Shown here: positions 31,616 through 39,596 of the stretch, piece after piece | How positions within the stretch are numbered: position 1 is the first letter of the stretch | Layout of the letters: the number at the start of each line of letters is the position of its first letter | Source of the DNA: Paracoccus versutus | GTDB lineage: Bacteria > Pseudomonadota > Alphaproteobacteria > Rhodobacterales > Rhodobacteraceae | Reading direction: 5' to 3' | DNA: 45,428 bases | NCBI RefSeq assembly: GCF_000763885.1 | Contig: NZ_JRKO01000046.1 | Coordinates: 1-45,428 of the forward strand | Made by a program: the position numbers and the translations under genes | Notes under the pieces: model-generated | Told to the model about the DNA's origin: nothing | What the model saw: the letters and a program-made list of their open reading frames with translations, nothing else | Database searches by the model: none

Positions 31616-32842
31616 CTATTGCCGCCTGGCGCTCAGCTCGAACCCCACGGCCACGGCAAAGCCCACGGTGCCTTCGTCGGCATAGCTCGCACCGATGCCG
31701 AAATCGCGGCGGTCGAGCTGCATCCGGCCCTGCGCCTGCGCCACGTCGCCCTCGATGACCAGCTCAAAGGGCAGGGCGGCCTCGACCGCCTGGCCGGCGA
31801 CGGTCAGCCGGCCCTGCGCGACATGCGGCTGCCCCTCGGCCGCGGGCGGCAGGATCTCGGCCTCGAAGACGGCGGTCGGATGGGCGGCGGCATCCAGGAA
31901 ATCCGGTCCCTTGGCGGCGTCGCTGACCGCGCCCAGCGTCAGCGAGGCGATGTCGACCTCGACCCGCACCTGCCCGGTCCGGCTGTCCGGGTCATAGGAA
32001 ATATCGGCCTGCCATTGGCCGAACTGGCCCGCGACGGGATTGCCGGCCTGGACGGCCTCGATCTCCAGCTTGCCCTGGTCCACCGCCCAGCCCGCACCCG
32101 AGGCGGTCGCAGGCACGGATGCCGCCGGCTGCTGCACCGCGGGCGCGTCGGCCGGAATCGAGGTCGACACCAAGGCCGGCACCAGGGCGATGCCGACCCA
32201 AAGCCCCAGCCCCGCCACGGCCGCCAGCAGATGCGGCAGGATGCCCGAGGCCGGGGCGGTCGGTTCGGGCGCGAGCGCGGGATCGCTGGCCATGCGATGC
32301 ATGGTGCCGTCGCGGTCGATGACCGCATGTTTCAGCGCGCCCAGGACATGCAGCAGGATCAGCCCGGCCAGCAGCCACCAGCCCAATTCGTGAAAGACCC
32401 CGAAACGCTCGGACAGGGCCACGTCCTCGGGCACGAAGGGCAGGCGCTGCCCGAAGGGCCAGAGGATGCGGGCAAAGCCGCCCGGCGCCGCCGAATGCAG
32501 GAGCCAACCCGACAGCGGCATGACCACCATACCGATCCACAGCGCCCAATGCACCGCCTCGGCGCCAAGGGTCTCCAGCCACCGCTCGGGGTGCAGGGGG
32601 CCGGGCTTCGGCTGCCCCAGCGTCCAGAGCAACCGCGCCGCCACCAGGACCAGCGCCGCCATGCCCAGGGTCTTGTGCAGGGAATAGGCGGCGAAGATCG
32701 CCTGCATCTGCGCGTCGCCGCCCTCGGGCAGGTTGTCCGCGTAAAGCCCGACGGCGATCGCGGCCAGGATCAGGACGGCGACCGTCCAGTGGAAGAAGCG
32801 GGCGACCCAGCCATAGGCACGGTCGGTATTGCTGGCCTTCAT
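31616..32842 (-). CDS. Cytochrome b561 - YceI fusion protein
   Basis: A 408-residue protein joining two domains that are separate neighbours in E. coli (YceJ and YceI). Residues about 8-190 are a four-helix di-heme cytochrome b561 with candidate heme histidines in RFFHWTVA, SLHKTLG, FHELGWW and LHVLGALKH. A further membrane helix lies at about 215-235. Residues about 255-405 form a periplasmic YceI lipocalin-like barrel, which in relatives binds isoprenoid quinones. The fusion suggests electron exchange with a bound quinone. The start overlaps the tdk stop in ATGA, with GGGAG as ribosome site. Confidence 0.92.
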   Translation of the reverse strand: MKASNTDRAYGWVARFFHWTVAVLILAAIAVGLYADNLPEGGDAQMQAIFAAYSLHKTLGMAALVLVAARLLWTLGQPKPGPLHPERWLETLGAEAVHWALWIGMVVMPLSGWLLHSAAPGGFARILWPFGQRLPFVPEDVALSERFGVFHELGWWLLAGLILLHVLGALKHAVIDRDGTMHRMASDPALAPEPTAPASGILPHLLAAVAGLGLWVGIALVPALVSTSIPADAPAVQQPAASVPATASGAGWAVDQGKLEIEAVQAGNPVAGQFGQWQADISYDPDSRTGQVRVEVDIASLTLGAVSDAAKGPDFLDAAAHPTAVFEAEILPPAAEGQPHVAQGRLTVAGQAVEAALPFELVIEGDVAQAQGRMQLDRRDFGIGASYADEGTVGFAVAVGFELSARRQ

Positions 32843-33417
32843 CGGATTTCTCCCATCGCTTCGCGCCAATGGCGCCGGCAGAGCGAGACATAGGTTTCAT
32901 TGCCGCCGATCTGGACCTGGGCGCCCTGGTGCAGCACCCGGCCCCCTTCGTCCTGGCGCACGACCATGGTGGCCTTGCGCCCGCAATGGCAGATGGTGCG
33001 CACCTCGCGCAGGTCGTCGGCCAAGGCCAGCAGCGCCGCCGAGCCGGGAAACAGCCGGCCGCGGAAATCGACCCGCAGCCCATAGCACATCACCGGCTGG
33101 CCAAGATCGTCGGCGACGCGGGCCAGTTGCCAGACCTGGTCCTCGGTCAGGAACTGCGCCTCGTCGACGAAGATGCAGGCGGCATCGCGGCCCTCGGCCT
33201 CGATCAGGGCGAAAAGATCGGCCTCGGGGGTGAAACCCAGCGCGGGCTCGGCGATGCCGATGCGGCTGGCGATGCGGCCGCTGCCGGCGCGGTCGTCCAG
33301 CGCCGCGGTCAGCAGCAGCGTCGCCATGCCGCGCTCGCGATAGTTGTAGGACGCTTGCAGCAAGAGCGTGCTCTTGCCGGCGTTCATCGTGGAATAATGA
33401 AAGTAAAGCTTGGCCAT
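32839..33417 (-). CDS. tdk: Thymidine kinase (type II)
   Basis: A 192-residue enzyme phosphorylating thymidine in the salvage pathway. The P-loop is STMNAGKST (about 9-17), the catalytic region is IFVDEAQFL, and a zinc-binding lasso uses cysteines in TICHCGRKATMV and VSLCRRHW. This is the tetrameric bacterial/TK1-like type. It is coupled by ATGA overlap to the following b561-YceI gene, a pairing with no evident functional link. Confidence 0.95.
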   Translation of the reverse strand: MAKLYFHYSTMNAGKSTLLLQASYNYRERGMATLLLTAALDDRAGSGRIASRIGIAEPALGFTPEADLFALIEAEGRDAACIFVDEAQFLTEDQVWQLARVADDLGQPVMCYGLRVDFRGRLFPGSAALLALADDLREVRTICHCGRKATMVVRQDEGGRVLHQGAQVQIGGNETYVSLCRRHWREAMGEIR

Positions 33418-33451
33418 GCCGGCAGATAGCCGCGACGGCCCGATGGTCGCA

Positions 33452-33475
33452 AGCCGCCGCGACGGGGCGGCGGCT
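33452..33475 (-). terminator. Hairpin downstream of the RhlE-type helicase
   Basis: Perfect 9-bp stem AGCCGCCGC / GCGGCGGCT with loop GACGGG, 26 bases beyond the helicase stop. On the minus strand only TTGCG follows, so termination may need Rho. Confidence 0.6.
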
Positions 33476-33500
33476 CACGTTTGCGCGTATATCGGCGGGA

Positions 33501-34904
33501 TCAGCTGCGCTGCGTCGATTTCGGCGCGCGCGAGGGGCGCCGGGCAGGGCGCTTGCGCGCCGCGCCTTGGGCCGGGCGGGCGGCCGGGCCGCCGCGCTCG
33601 CGGATCTTGGCCGCCTCGAAGGGTTCCTCGCCGCCGACCACGGCGATCTTGGCCTTCATCGCCTTTTCGATGGCGCGCAGCTCGCCGATCTCGGTGGGCG
33701 AGCAGAAGGCGATGGCGCGGCCGTCGCGCCCGGCGCGGGCGGTGCGGCCGATGCGGTGGACATAGTTTTCCGGCACGTTCGGCAGGTCGTAGTTATAGAC
33801 ATGCGCCACCTGCGGAATGTCGAGCCCGCGCGCCGCCACGTCGGTCGCGACCAGCACCTTGGTCTCGCCGGCGCGGAAGCTCGCCAATGCCCGCTCGCGC
33901 TGGCCCTGGCTCTTGTTGCCGTGGATCGCGGCAACCTTGAAGCCCCATTTCTCCAGAAGCTTCGACAGCTTTTCCGAACCGTGCTTGGTGCGGCCGAAGA
34001 CGATGGCCAGCTCGTCCACATGTTTCGACAGGTATTCCGCCAGCAGGGTCGCCTTGTCGCCCTGGTTGACGAAATGCACGCCCTGGTCGATCTTTTCCGC
34101 CGCCTGTCCGGGCGGGTTCACCGCCACGCGCAGGGGATCGTTCAGGTAGCTGTCGGCCAGCTCCTCCATCAGCTTCGGCATGGTGGCCGAGAACAGCAGC
34201 GTCTGGCGTTCGCGCGGCAGCATCTTGGCGATGCGGCGCAGCGCGTGGATGAAGCCGATGTCCAGCATCTGGTCGGCCTCGTCCAGCACCAGATACTTGG
34301 TCTGCGACAGGTCCACGGCGCCGCGCTCGATCAGGTCGATCAGCCGGCCCGGCGTCGCGATCAGCACGTCGACACCGCGTTCCAGCCGCTGGGTCTGCAC
34401 GTTGATCGAGGCGCCGCCGACGACGCGGAACTGCCGGATCGGCGTGCCGATGGCATAGTTGTCGATATTCTCGGCGATCTGGGTCGCCAGCTCGCGGGTC
34501 GGCGCCAGGATCAGCGCGCGGCAGGTCCGGGGCTCGGGCTTGCGGCCGATGTTCAGCAGCCGGGTCAGCATCGGCAGGCCGAAGGCCGCCGTCTTGCCGG
34601 TGCCGGTCTGCGCCAGGCCCAGAAGGTCGCGGCCGGCGACGATGCCGGGGATGGATTTCTCCTGGATGGGCGAGGGGGTCTCGATCCCCAGGCCCGGCAG
34701 GTTGATCGCCACGCGCGGGTCGATCCCCATGCGGGTGAAGGCGGTGTCCATCTCGGGGATGGCGCGGCGGATGAACTTCTCTTCCGGCTCGGCGCGGTGA
34801 CGGCGGTGGTTGGTGTTGGGCTTGTCGCTGCGGAAGCGCGGCTTGCCGCCTTGCTGGGCGCGGGGGTTGCCCGAACGGTTCGGGCGGGTGGTTTCGTTCG
34901 TCAT
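33501..34904 (-). CDS. DEAD-box RNA helicase (RhlE-like)
   Basis: A 467-residue ATP-dependent RNA helicase. All core motifs are visible: Q motif (PSPIQEKSIP), motif I AQTGTGKTAAFG, Ia PTRELATQI, motif II VLDEADQML, motif III SATMPKLM, and VI HRIGRTARAGRDG. N- and C-terminal ends are basic and disordered (QQGGKPRFRSDKPNTNHRR; ARKRPARRPSRAPK), as in RhlE-type ribosome-assembly or RNA-decay helicases. I start at the ATG at 34904-34902; an in-frame ATG 13 codons upstream adds nonconserved residues. A 220-base leader without a gene precedes it. Confidence 0.93.
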   Translation of the reverse strand: MTNETTRPNRSGNPRAQQGGKPRFRSDKPNTNHRRHRAEPEEKFIRRAIPEMDTAFTRMGIDPRVAINLPGLGIETPSPIQEKSIPGIVAGRDLLGLAQTGTGKTAAFGLPMLTRLLNIGRKPEPRTCRALILAPTRELATQIAENIDNYAIGTPIRQFRVVGGASINVQTQRLERGVDVLIATPGRLIDLIERGAVDLSQTKYLVLDEADQMLDIGFIHALRRIAKMLPRERQTLLFSATMPKLMEELADSYLNDPLRVAVNPPGQAAEKIDQGVHFVNQGDKATLLAEYLSKHVDELAIVFGRTKHGSEKLSKLLEKWGFKVAAIHGNKSQGQRERALASFRAGETKVLVATDVAARGLDIPQVAHVYNYDLPNVPENYVHRIGRTARAGRDGRAIAFCSPTEIGELRAIEKAMKAKIAVVGGEEPFEAAKIRERGGPAARPAQGAARKRPARRPSRAPKSTQRS

Positions 34905-35125
34905 GTCGTCTTTCGGCCAGGTCGCCCGCGTATCGGCGCGCATGGCTGGGGCCGCGCGGATCGCACGGCTGGTTGCGAGGGGCGGGCGTGGATACGGTGA
35001 TGCCCGCAGCCTCCCCGCGTGAATGGGAAACTGGAAAATCGGTGCCGACCTTGGCGCAAGGGCGCCGGCTGCTCACGCGGCAGCGGGCGGCAACCCGTCG
35101 CAAATGAGGGTTCCTGCCACGAAAG

Positions 35126-35575
35126 TCAAGCGCGGTCTGCGGAATCCATCCAGATCGTCACCGGACCGTCATTGACCAGCGACACCTGCATGTCGGCGCC
35201 GAAGGAGCCGGTCTCGACCGGCAGGCCGAGTGCGCGCAGCGCCTCGGCAAAGCGCAGATACAGCGCCTCGCCGCGCTCGGGCGTCTCGGCGGTGGAAAAT
35301 CCGGGGCGGTTGCCGGTGCTGGTGTCGGCGGCGAGCGTGAACTGGCTGACCACCAGAACCGCGCCGCCGATGTCCTGGACCGATCGGTTCATCTTGCCGG
35401 CCTCGTCGCGGAAGATGCGCAGCTTGGCCACGCGCGCGGCCAGTTTCGCCGCCGCGTCCTCGGGATCGCCGCGCATGGCGCAGACCAGCACCAGAAGGCC
35501 CGGCCCGATGCGGCCGATGCTGCGGCCCGCGACCGTGACCTGGGCCTCGGCGACGCGCTGGACCAGGGCCCGCAT
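35126..35575 (-). CDS. dtd: D-aminoacyl-tRNA deacylase
   Basis: A 149-residue proofreading enzyme that removes D-amino acids (and glycine) from mischarged tRNAs. The two signature motifs are VVSQFTLAAD (about 77-86) and the Gly-cisPro loop NDGPVTIW near residue 138. Family members usually read NSGPVT, so the Asp is a small variation next to the cis-proline. It is preceded by a small membrane-protein gene with one base between them. Confidence 0.94.
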   Translation of the reverse strand: MRALVQRVAEAQVTVAGRSIGRIGPGLLVLVCAMRGDPEDAAAKLAARVAKLRIFRDEAGKMNRSVQDIGGAVLVVSQFTLAADTSTGNRPGFSTAETPERGEALYLRFAEALRALGLPVETGSFGADMQVSLVNDGPVTIWMDSADRA

Positions 35576-35576
35576 C

Positions 35577-35804
35577 TCAGCCGCCCAGCATGATGCCCAG
35601 CACGACCAGCATCAGCCCCAGGACCGACGCGGCCAGCGCGGCCATGTTCACGGCGACCACCTTGCGCATGGCGGCGCGCATCTGGTCGTCGTCCGAGATC
35701 CGCGCCTTGGCCCGCGCGGCGGTGACGATGCACCATGCCAGCGCAACGAGCCCGATCACCGTCAGCCCGGTTCCGCCCCAGATCAGCCCGTCCCAGATCG
35801 TCAT
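35577..35804 (-). CDS. Small two-helix membrane protein, unknown function
   Basis: A 75-residue protein with two hydrophobic helices, LIWGGTGLTVIGLVALAWCIVTAA (about 7-30) and VNMAALAASVLGLMLVVLGIMLGG (about 52-75), separated by a charged loop (RAKARISDDDQMRAAMRK). No family is recognised. One base separates it from dtd, so it is probably its operon partner. The ATG has GGAGGCGGAAG upstream. Confidence 0.75.
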   Translation of the reverse strand: MTIWDGLIWGGTGLTVIGLVALAWCIVTAARAKARISDDDQMRAAMRKVVAVNMAALAASVLGLMLVVLGIMLGG

Positions 35805-35948
35805 CTTCCGCCTCCGTCTGCCAGCGACGGCCTAGCGGCGATTGCGCCCGGCCGCAAGACCGCCTAGACCCGCGGCGGAAAGCATGGAGATGGTGTCGCG
35901 GCCTTGCGCGCCGCGCATCGCGATCCGCAACAGCAAATGGAGCAGCAA

Positions 35949-36191
35949 ATGGATTCGTATCAGGTGACTGCGGACGAACTGCGTCAGTTCGTGGAGCGGA
36001 TCGAGCATCTGGAGCAGGAAAAGAAGGACATCGCCGAGCAGATCAAGGAGGTCTACGCCGAGAGCAAGGGGCGCGGCTACGACACCAAGGCGCTGAGGTC
36101 CATCATTTCGCTGAGAAAGAAGGACAAGGACCAGGTCGCCGAAGAAGAGGCGGTGCTGGAAATCTACAAGCAGGCCCTGAACATGGCCTGA
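35949..36191 (+). CDS. gapR: GapR (DUF2312) nucleoid-associated protein
   Basis: An 80-residue helical protein identical in plan to Caulobacter GapR, which clamps overtwisted DNA ahead of replication forks. The sequence opens MDSYQVTADELRQFVERIEHLE and has the conserved KDIAEQIKEVYAESKGRGYD and LRSIISLRKKD. An upstream ATG at 35937 would add four residues, but only the ATG at 35949 has a proper ribosome site (GGAG, six bases before). It is the last recognisable core gene before the accessory region. Confidence 0.95.
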   Translation: MDSYQVTADELRQFVERIEHLEQEKKDIAEQIKEVYAESKGRGYDTKALRSIISLRKKDKDQVAEEEAVLEIYKQALNMA

Positions 36192-36198
36192 AGCCCTT

Positions 36199-36226
36199 GA
36201 TCGGGCCGGCTTCCCTTGGCCCGATC
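36199..36226. terminator. Hairpin after gapR
   Basis: Perfect 9-bp inverted repeat GATCGGGCC / GGCCCGATC with a 10-base loop, 8 bases after the gapR stop. It lacks a T-run. GGCTTC in the loop can also pair with GAAGCC at the gapR stop, giving an alternative fold. Confidence 0.65.
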
Positions 36227-37149
36227 CGTTCGCATGCGCTTTTGCGTCATGCCGCGCCTGCGCGTCGATGCGGCCTGTCCTGGCCCTCGGGCGCATGATG
36301 ATCGGACCGCTGCGAGATGGTGCTTTTAGGAGCCGTCTGGTTGTAGCGGCTTCGACAGGGCCGCCCGCGCACGGGCATTCCTTGACAGCTCGAGCGGTTG
36401 CTTGCCGGGTGAGAATACGGCGCAACCGACGATCACGCCATCATGAAGGTGGATCAGCCGGGGAACGGCGGATTTGTGCGGCTGAGGCCGGATGGTGATG
36501 GCGGGAGTTGGGGTATATTTGATTACATAACTCCGGTTATCGGGGAAATTCAACCATAGGGGGATCTAGGATGTCGAACAACCGAAATAATGACCATTCG
36601 GGCCCCTTTTTTTTGTCCTTTCTACAACCAATTACTGTCCATCGCTTCGACTGGCTCTGCAATAAATTCGGCAATTTCAATGCATTACCTGGAAGCGCTC
36701 AATCGCCGCCCGTGATCGTGATCTGCTGCACAGGCCGGGATCCGACCCGTTGACGGTCGAGTCGCTGCCCGGCAAGGTCGTTTCAATCCGTTCCGGAGCG
36801 ATGGCGCGGCCTGACGGCTGCCGGATCTCCGGAGTTTCCAAACCCTCACGATCCCGCCGGAAAGCGCCGCTTTTCCGAACGGCGGAGCCGTGTCTCGAAA
36901 GCGATCACGATGCCGCAGCAACACGCGTTTCATCAAGGCTTTGCTGCAGGCTTCAGGGCCGACACGGCCCGCTCACGGTCCTGGCGCAATCACCGCCCTG
37001 CCCCGATCATGTTTCCGCTCACATGCGCTGAGTGAAAACCCGCCAGCGTTCGGTCGTGCGCCCCTTGCCCTGAACCCGCCCCTATCCTGCCTCACCGCAC
37101 GGCCGGCTGACCCCGGTCAACGACCCGGCTTTGCCGAAAGGAATCCCGC
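36227..37149. other. 0.9-kb stretch without a recognisable gene, core/accessory boundary
   Basis: GC falls and codon-like periodicity is lost. Short open frames exist, for example 36571-36753 (+), 60 codons starting MSNNRNNDHSGPFF behind a GGGGG-rich leader, and 36326-36553 (-), 75 codons. They match nothing I recognise and may be decayed genes. A T-run (GGGCCCC followed by eight T) lies at about 36600-36613. No tRNA is seen that could be an attachment site. Confidence 0.6.
36869..36890 (+). repeat. Imperfect inverted repeat, left copy (partner at 42143)
   Basis: This 22-base segment, starting GCTTTTCCGAAC and ending GGCGGAGCCG, matches the reverse complement of 42143-42164 at 18 of 22 positions by eye. 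The two copies face each other across about 5.3 kb holding the kinase remnant, ABC operon and deoR gene. They may be ends of an old mobile element; chance similarity in GC-rich DNA is possible. Confidence 0.3.
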
Positions 37150-37286
37150 ATGCCCCGCATCCCGTTCCTTCTCGTCCGAACCTTCGATCCCGGAGAAACG
37201 CTCGCCTCGCTCGAGGATCGGTTCCTCCGGCATCTAGGTAAACTGCGCGGCGTGGACCCTTTCGCCGATGAGGGCTGGGAGCGCAC
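37150..37286 (+). pseudogene. Possible N-terminal gene fragment of unknown identity
   Basis: An open frame with GAAAGGAA before the ATG encodes about 46 plausible residues (MPRIPFLLVRTFDPGETLAS, then a charged helix LEDRFLRHLGKL). It then runs directly into the antisense FGGY-kinase remnant, where its coding character ends. It looks like the truncated start of a gene fused by rearrangement. I do not recognise the family. Confidence 0.35.
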
Positions 37287-37454
37287 CGAGAGCGCCTCGC
37301 CGGATTGCGCATCCCAGGCAAGGCAACTCTCGCCCTGATTGGCGAGCGCAATGGCATCAACCTGTCCTGCGGCAGCAAGGACCGCCCGGATGTTCTTCAA
37401 CAACTCATCCGGATCGTGCTCCACCCATCCAGCCTCTGGATGGTGCTGGGAGTG
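37287..37454 (-). pseudogene. Fragment of an FGGY-family carbohydrate kinase
   Basis: The minus strand encodes about 56 residues that closely follow the N-terminal part of FGGY kinases (glycerol/xylulose/erythritol type). They are HPEAGWVEHDPDELLKNIRA, then AIALANQGESCLAWD and SGEALS, equivalent to the GWVEqDP and IGIaNQrEs-WD motifs. The first 25 or so residues with the DxGT phosphate loop and all residues beyond the first 80 are missing on either side. No start or complete frame exists, so it is a remnant. It lies antisense to, and upstream of, the ABC operon. Confidence 0.75.
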
Positions 37455-37471
37455 CCTGCGGCTGGCAGCCA

Positions 37472-37522
37472 GCCCGCGAGCGGATCATGCAGGAATGGCG
37501 CCGCAAGGTGATTGCGCGCTGA
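37472..37522 (+). pseudogene. Probable C-terminal remnant of an ABC substrate-binding protein
   Basis: Sixteen codons and a stop, ending RERIMQEWRRKVIAR. This basic, amphipathic ending is typical of the last helix of PotD/extracellular solute-binding family 1 proteins. It sits in the right strand and place, just before the ATPase gene of an ABC operon that otherwise lacks a binding protein. The rest of the gene has been replaced by the kinase fragment. The piece is short, so the identity is an inference from position plus pattern. Confidence 0.5.
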
Positions 37523-37523
37523 A

Positions 37524-37584
37524 TGAAGCCTCCGGGCCCCTGAGGGGCCCGGCCAGCTATCTGGCCGGACAGCCGGCCGCTTCA
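37524..37584 (+). promoter_or_regulatory. Structured leader (multi-hairpin) before the ABC operon
   Basis: An outer stem TGAAGC (37524-37529) / GCTTCA (37579-37584) encloses a perfect 9-bp hairpin CCGGGCCCC-TGA-GGGGCCCGG (37532-37552). It also encloses two mutually exclusive hairpins, GGCCAG-CTAT-CTGGCC (37551-37566) and GGCCGG-ACAG-CCGGCC (37563-37578). It begins directly after the binding-protein remnant stop and ends 48 bases before the ATPase start. Such structures often stabilise binding-protein mRNA or attenuate downstream genes; a switch between the alternative hairpins is possible. Confidence 0.6.
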
Positions 37585-37632
37585 ACCCATCCCAAGCGTG
37601 GCGCAAGCACGATCCAGACAGGGGAATGACCC

Positions 37633-38727
37633 ATGCCTTCAGACCAACCGAGCCCCTCGCGGACCGCGGGAACGGGTGTTCCGCTTCACCTTCGCGGGCT
37701 CACGAAGAAATATCAGGATTTCGTTGGGGTCGATAACCTGAACCTCGACATCCAGGGAGGCGAACTGGTCGCACTCCTCGGCCCGTCCGGCTGCGGGAAA
37801 ACCACCACACTGCGAATGGTGGCTGGCTTGATCCCAGTGACCTCCGGCGAGATTCTCGTGGGCGGAAGGGACGTGACCTCTACCCCCACCTATCAGCGCG
37901 ACATGGGACTCGTCTTTCAGTCCTATGCCCTCTTCCCGCACATGACGATCGCCCAAAACGTCGCCTTCGGTCTTGAGATGCGCGGGATCGGCAAGGATGA
38001 AATCAAGGCACGGGTGCGGGACGCGCTTCGGATGGTCCATCTGGAAGGCAAGGAAGACCGCAAGCCCACGCAGCTTTCTGGCGGCCAGCAACAGCGTGTT
38101 GCCCTGGCACGTGCGCTGGTGGTGCGGCCCTCGATCCTGCTCCTGGATGAACCTCTCAGCAATCTTGATGCGAAACTGCGGGATGAAATGCGCCGGGAGA
38201 TCCGCGAGATCCAGCAGAAGACCGGTATTACGGCGCTGTTTGTGACCCATGACCAGGTCGAAGCGCTCGCGATGTGCGACAAGATCGTGGTCATGCAGGC
38301 TGGCAAGCTGATGCAGGCCGGCACCCCACGCGAGATTTATGAAGCCCCGGCCAATCCCTTTGTCGCTTCCTTCGTCGGTCGTGCGAACCGCCTGACCGCG
38401 CGCGGCGATGGCAGCGGCCGTTATGGGCTATCCGGCGTCGAGATCCGTGGGTCCGCAGGCATTTCGGGGAACGTGACAATGATGATCCGCCCTCACCGCA
38501 TCACCATCAACGATCCGGCCGCCGCCGGCGAAAACGGCCTGAGCGGTCGGCTCACCGAGGTGACCTATGTCGGCGACCTGGTCCAACTGGAAGTCGCTTC
38601 CGGCGACCAGACCATAATGGTGGAGCGGTCGACCCGTTCGCAAGAGGCGCTCCCGACCATCGGCGAGTCGGTGTCGCTCAACTGGTCGGCCGCGGATACC
38701 ATGGTCTTTTCCGAGGATGCGCCCTGA
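37633..38727 (+). CDS. ABC transporter ATP-binding protein (PotA/UgpC-like)
   Basis: A 364-residue ATPase energising an importer. Walker A is GPSGCGKTT (about 50-57), Q-loop VFQSYALFPHM, signature LSGGQQQRVALARAL, Walker B LLLDEPLSNLDAK and switch histidine VTHDQVEAL. The C-terminal 110 residues form a TOBE/MOI-type regulatory domain (MIRPHRITI, LTEVTYVGDLVQLEV). The class belongs to the polyamine/iron/sugar-alcohol group, so the substrate is not fixed by this subunit. GGGGAATGACCC precedes the ATG. It overlaps the first permease by one base (TGATG). GC is lower than in the core region. Confidence 0.94.
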   Translation: MPSDQPSPSRTAGTGVPLHLRGLTKKYQDFVGVDNLNLDIQGGELVALLGPSGCGKTTTLRMVAGLIPVTSGEILVGGRDVTSTPTYQRDMGLVFQSYALFPHMTIAQNVAFGLEMRGIGKDEIKARVRDALRMVHLEGKEDRKPTQLSGGQQQRVALARALVVRPSILLLDEPLSNLDAKLRDEMRREIREIQQKTGITALFVTHDQVEALAMCDKIVVMQAGKLMQAGTPREIYEAPANPFVASFVGRANRLTARGDGSGRYGLSGVEIRGSAGISGNVTMMIRPHRITINDPAAAGENGLSGRLTEVTYVGDLVQLEVASGDQTIMVERSTRSQEALPTIGESVSLNWSAADTMVFSEDAP

Positions 38728-39587
38728 TGCCTGCCGCTGTCCAAAAAGAAAAAGGAAGCGCGTCGTTGGTGGCGATGCTGCTGGTTCCCATCATCGTCGT
38801 CAACTCGATCGGCTTCATCCTGCCTATCCTGAATCTGGCGCAGCTTTCCTTCAAGGAGGCTCTGGTCGGTGGCGGAATCGGCGAGGCCTTCACCCTGTCG
38901 AATTGGGCCATTCTGATCGAGGACACCTTCTATCTGGAGGTGCTATGGCAGTCGGTCTGGGTCAGCGCGGCGATCACCCTGATTACGCTGGCCTGCAGCT
39001 ATCCGATTGCGCTTTACCTGCACCGGACCAGCGACCCGATCCGCACCGTTCTGATTGTATTGGTCATTTCTCCCCTGCTCACCTCCGCGGTGATCCGGAC
39101 CTATGGCTGGGTGGCCTTGCTGTCGGACAATGGGGTGATCACATCGCTGCTGACCTCGATGGGCCTGAACGTGCCGCCGTTGATGTTCAACACCACCGGC
39201 GTGATCATCGGTATGACCGAGATTCTGATGCCCTACATGATCCTGGCGCTTTTCGCAGGATTCGGACGGCTTGATCAGAATGTCGAGGACGCGGCCCGAG
39301 CACTGGGGGCCAATGAACTGCGGGTCTTCACACGCGTCGTTTTTCCACTGACTCTGCCCGGCGTTGTCCTTGGCTGCCTTCTCGTCTTCGTTCTGGCGGT
39401 GTCGTCCTTCATCACCCCGAAGCTCCTTGGTGGCGGAAGGGTCTTCCTGCTGGCGACCGAGATCTATGACCAGGCTATCGTCACGTTAAACTGGCCGCTT
39501 GCCGCAACGCTTTCCATGCTGGTGCTTATCGTCTTCGGGTTGGCGCTTGCTCTCTATGCGCGCGCTTTGCGCCTGGTAACGGCCTGA
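38727..39587 (+). CDS. ABC transporter permease (PotB-like, first)
   Basis: A 286-residue inner-membrane subunit with about six hydrophobic segments, the first at about residues 12-35 (LVAMLLVPIIVVNSIGFILPIL). The cytoplasmic EAA loop that contacts the ATPase reads EDAARALGANELRVFTRVVFPLTLPG (about 190-215). It is of the PotB/CysU-like import class. Its start overlaps the ATPase stop, and the second permease follows nine bases later. Confidence 0.93.
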   Translation: MPAAVQKEKGSASLVAMLLVPIIVVNSIGFILPILNLAQLSFKEALVGGGIGEAFTLSNWAILIEDTFYLEVLWQSVWVSAAITLITLACSYPIALYLHRTSDPIRTVLIVLVISPLLTSAVIRTYGWVALLSDNGVITSLLTSMGLNVPPLMFNTTGVIIGMTEILMPYMILALFAGFGRLDQNVEDAARALGANELRVFTRVVFPLTLPGVVLGCLLVFVLAVSSFITPKLLGGGRVFLLATEIYDQAIVTLNWPLAATLSMLVLIVFGLALALYARALRLVTA

Positions 39588-39596
39588 GGACATATC

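Noticed and set aside
36326..36553. 75-codon minus-strand frame in the gap after gapR
   Set aside because: No ribosome site or recognisable motif; could be a decayed gene but cannot be supported.
36571..36753. 60-codon frame MSNNRNNDHSGPFF... as a new small gene
   Set aside because: A purine-rich leader is present, but the protein has no recognisable feature and codon use is not convincing; kept only as a note in the gap entry.
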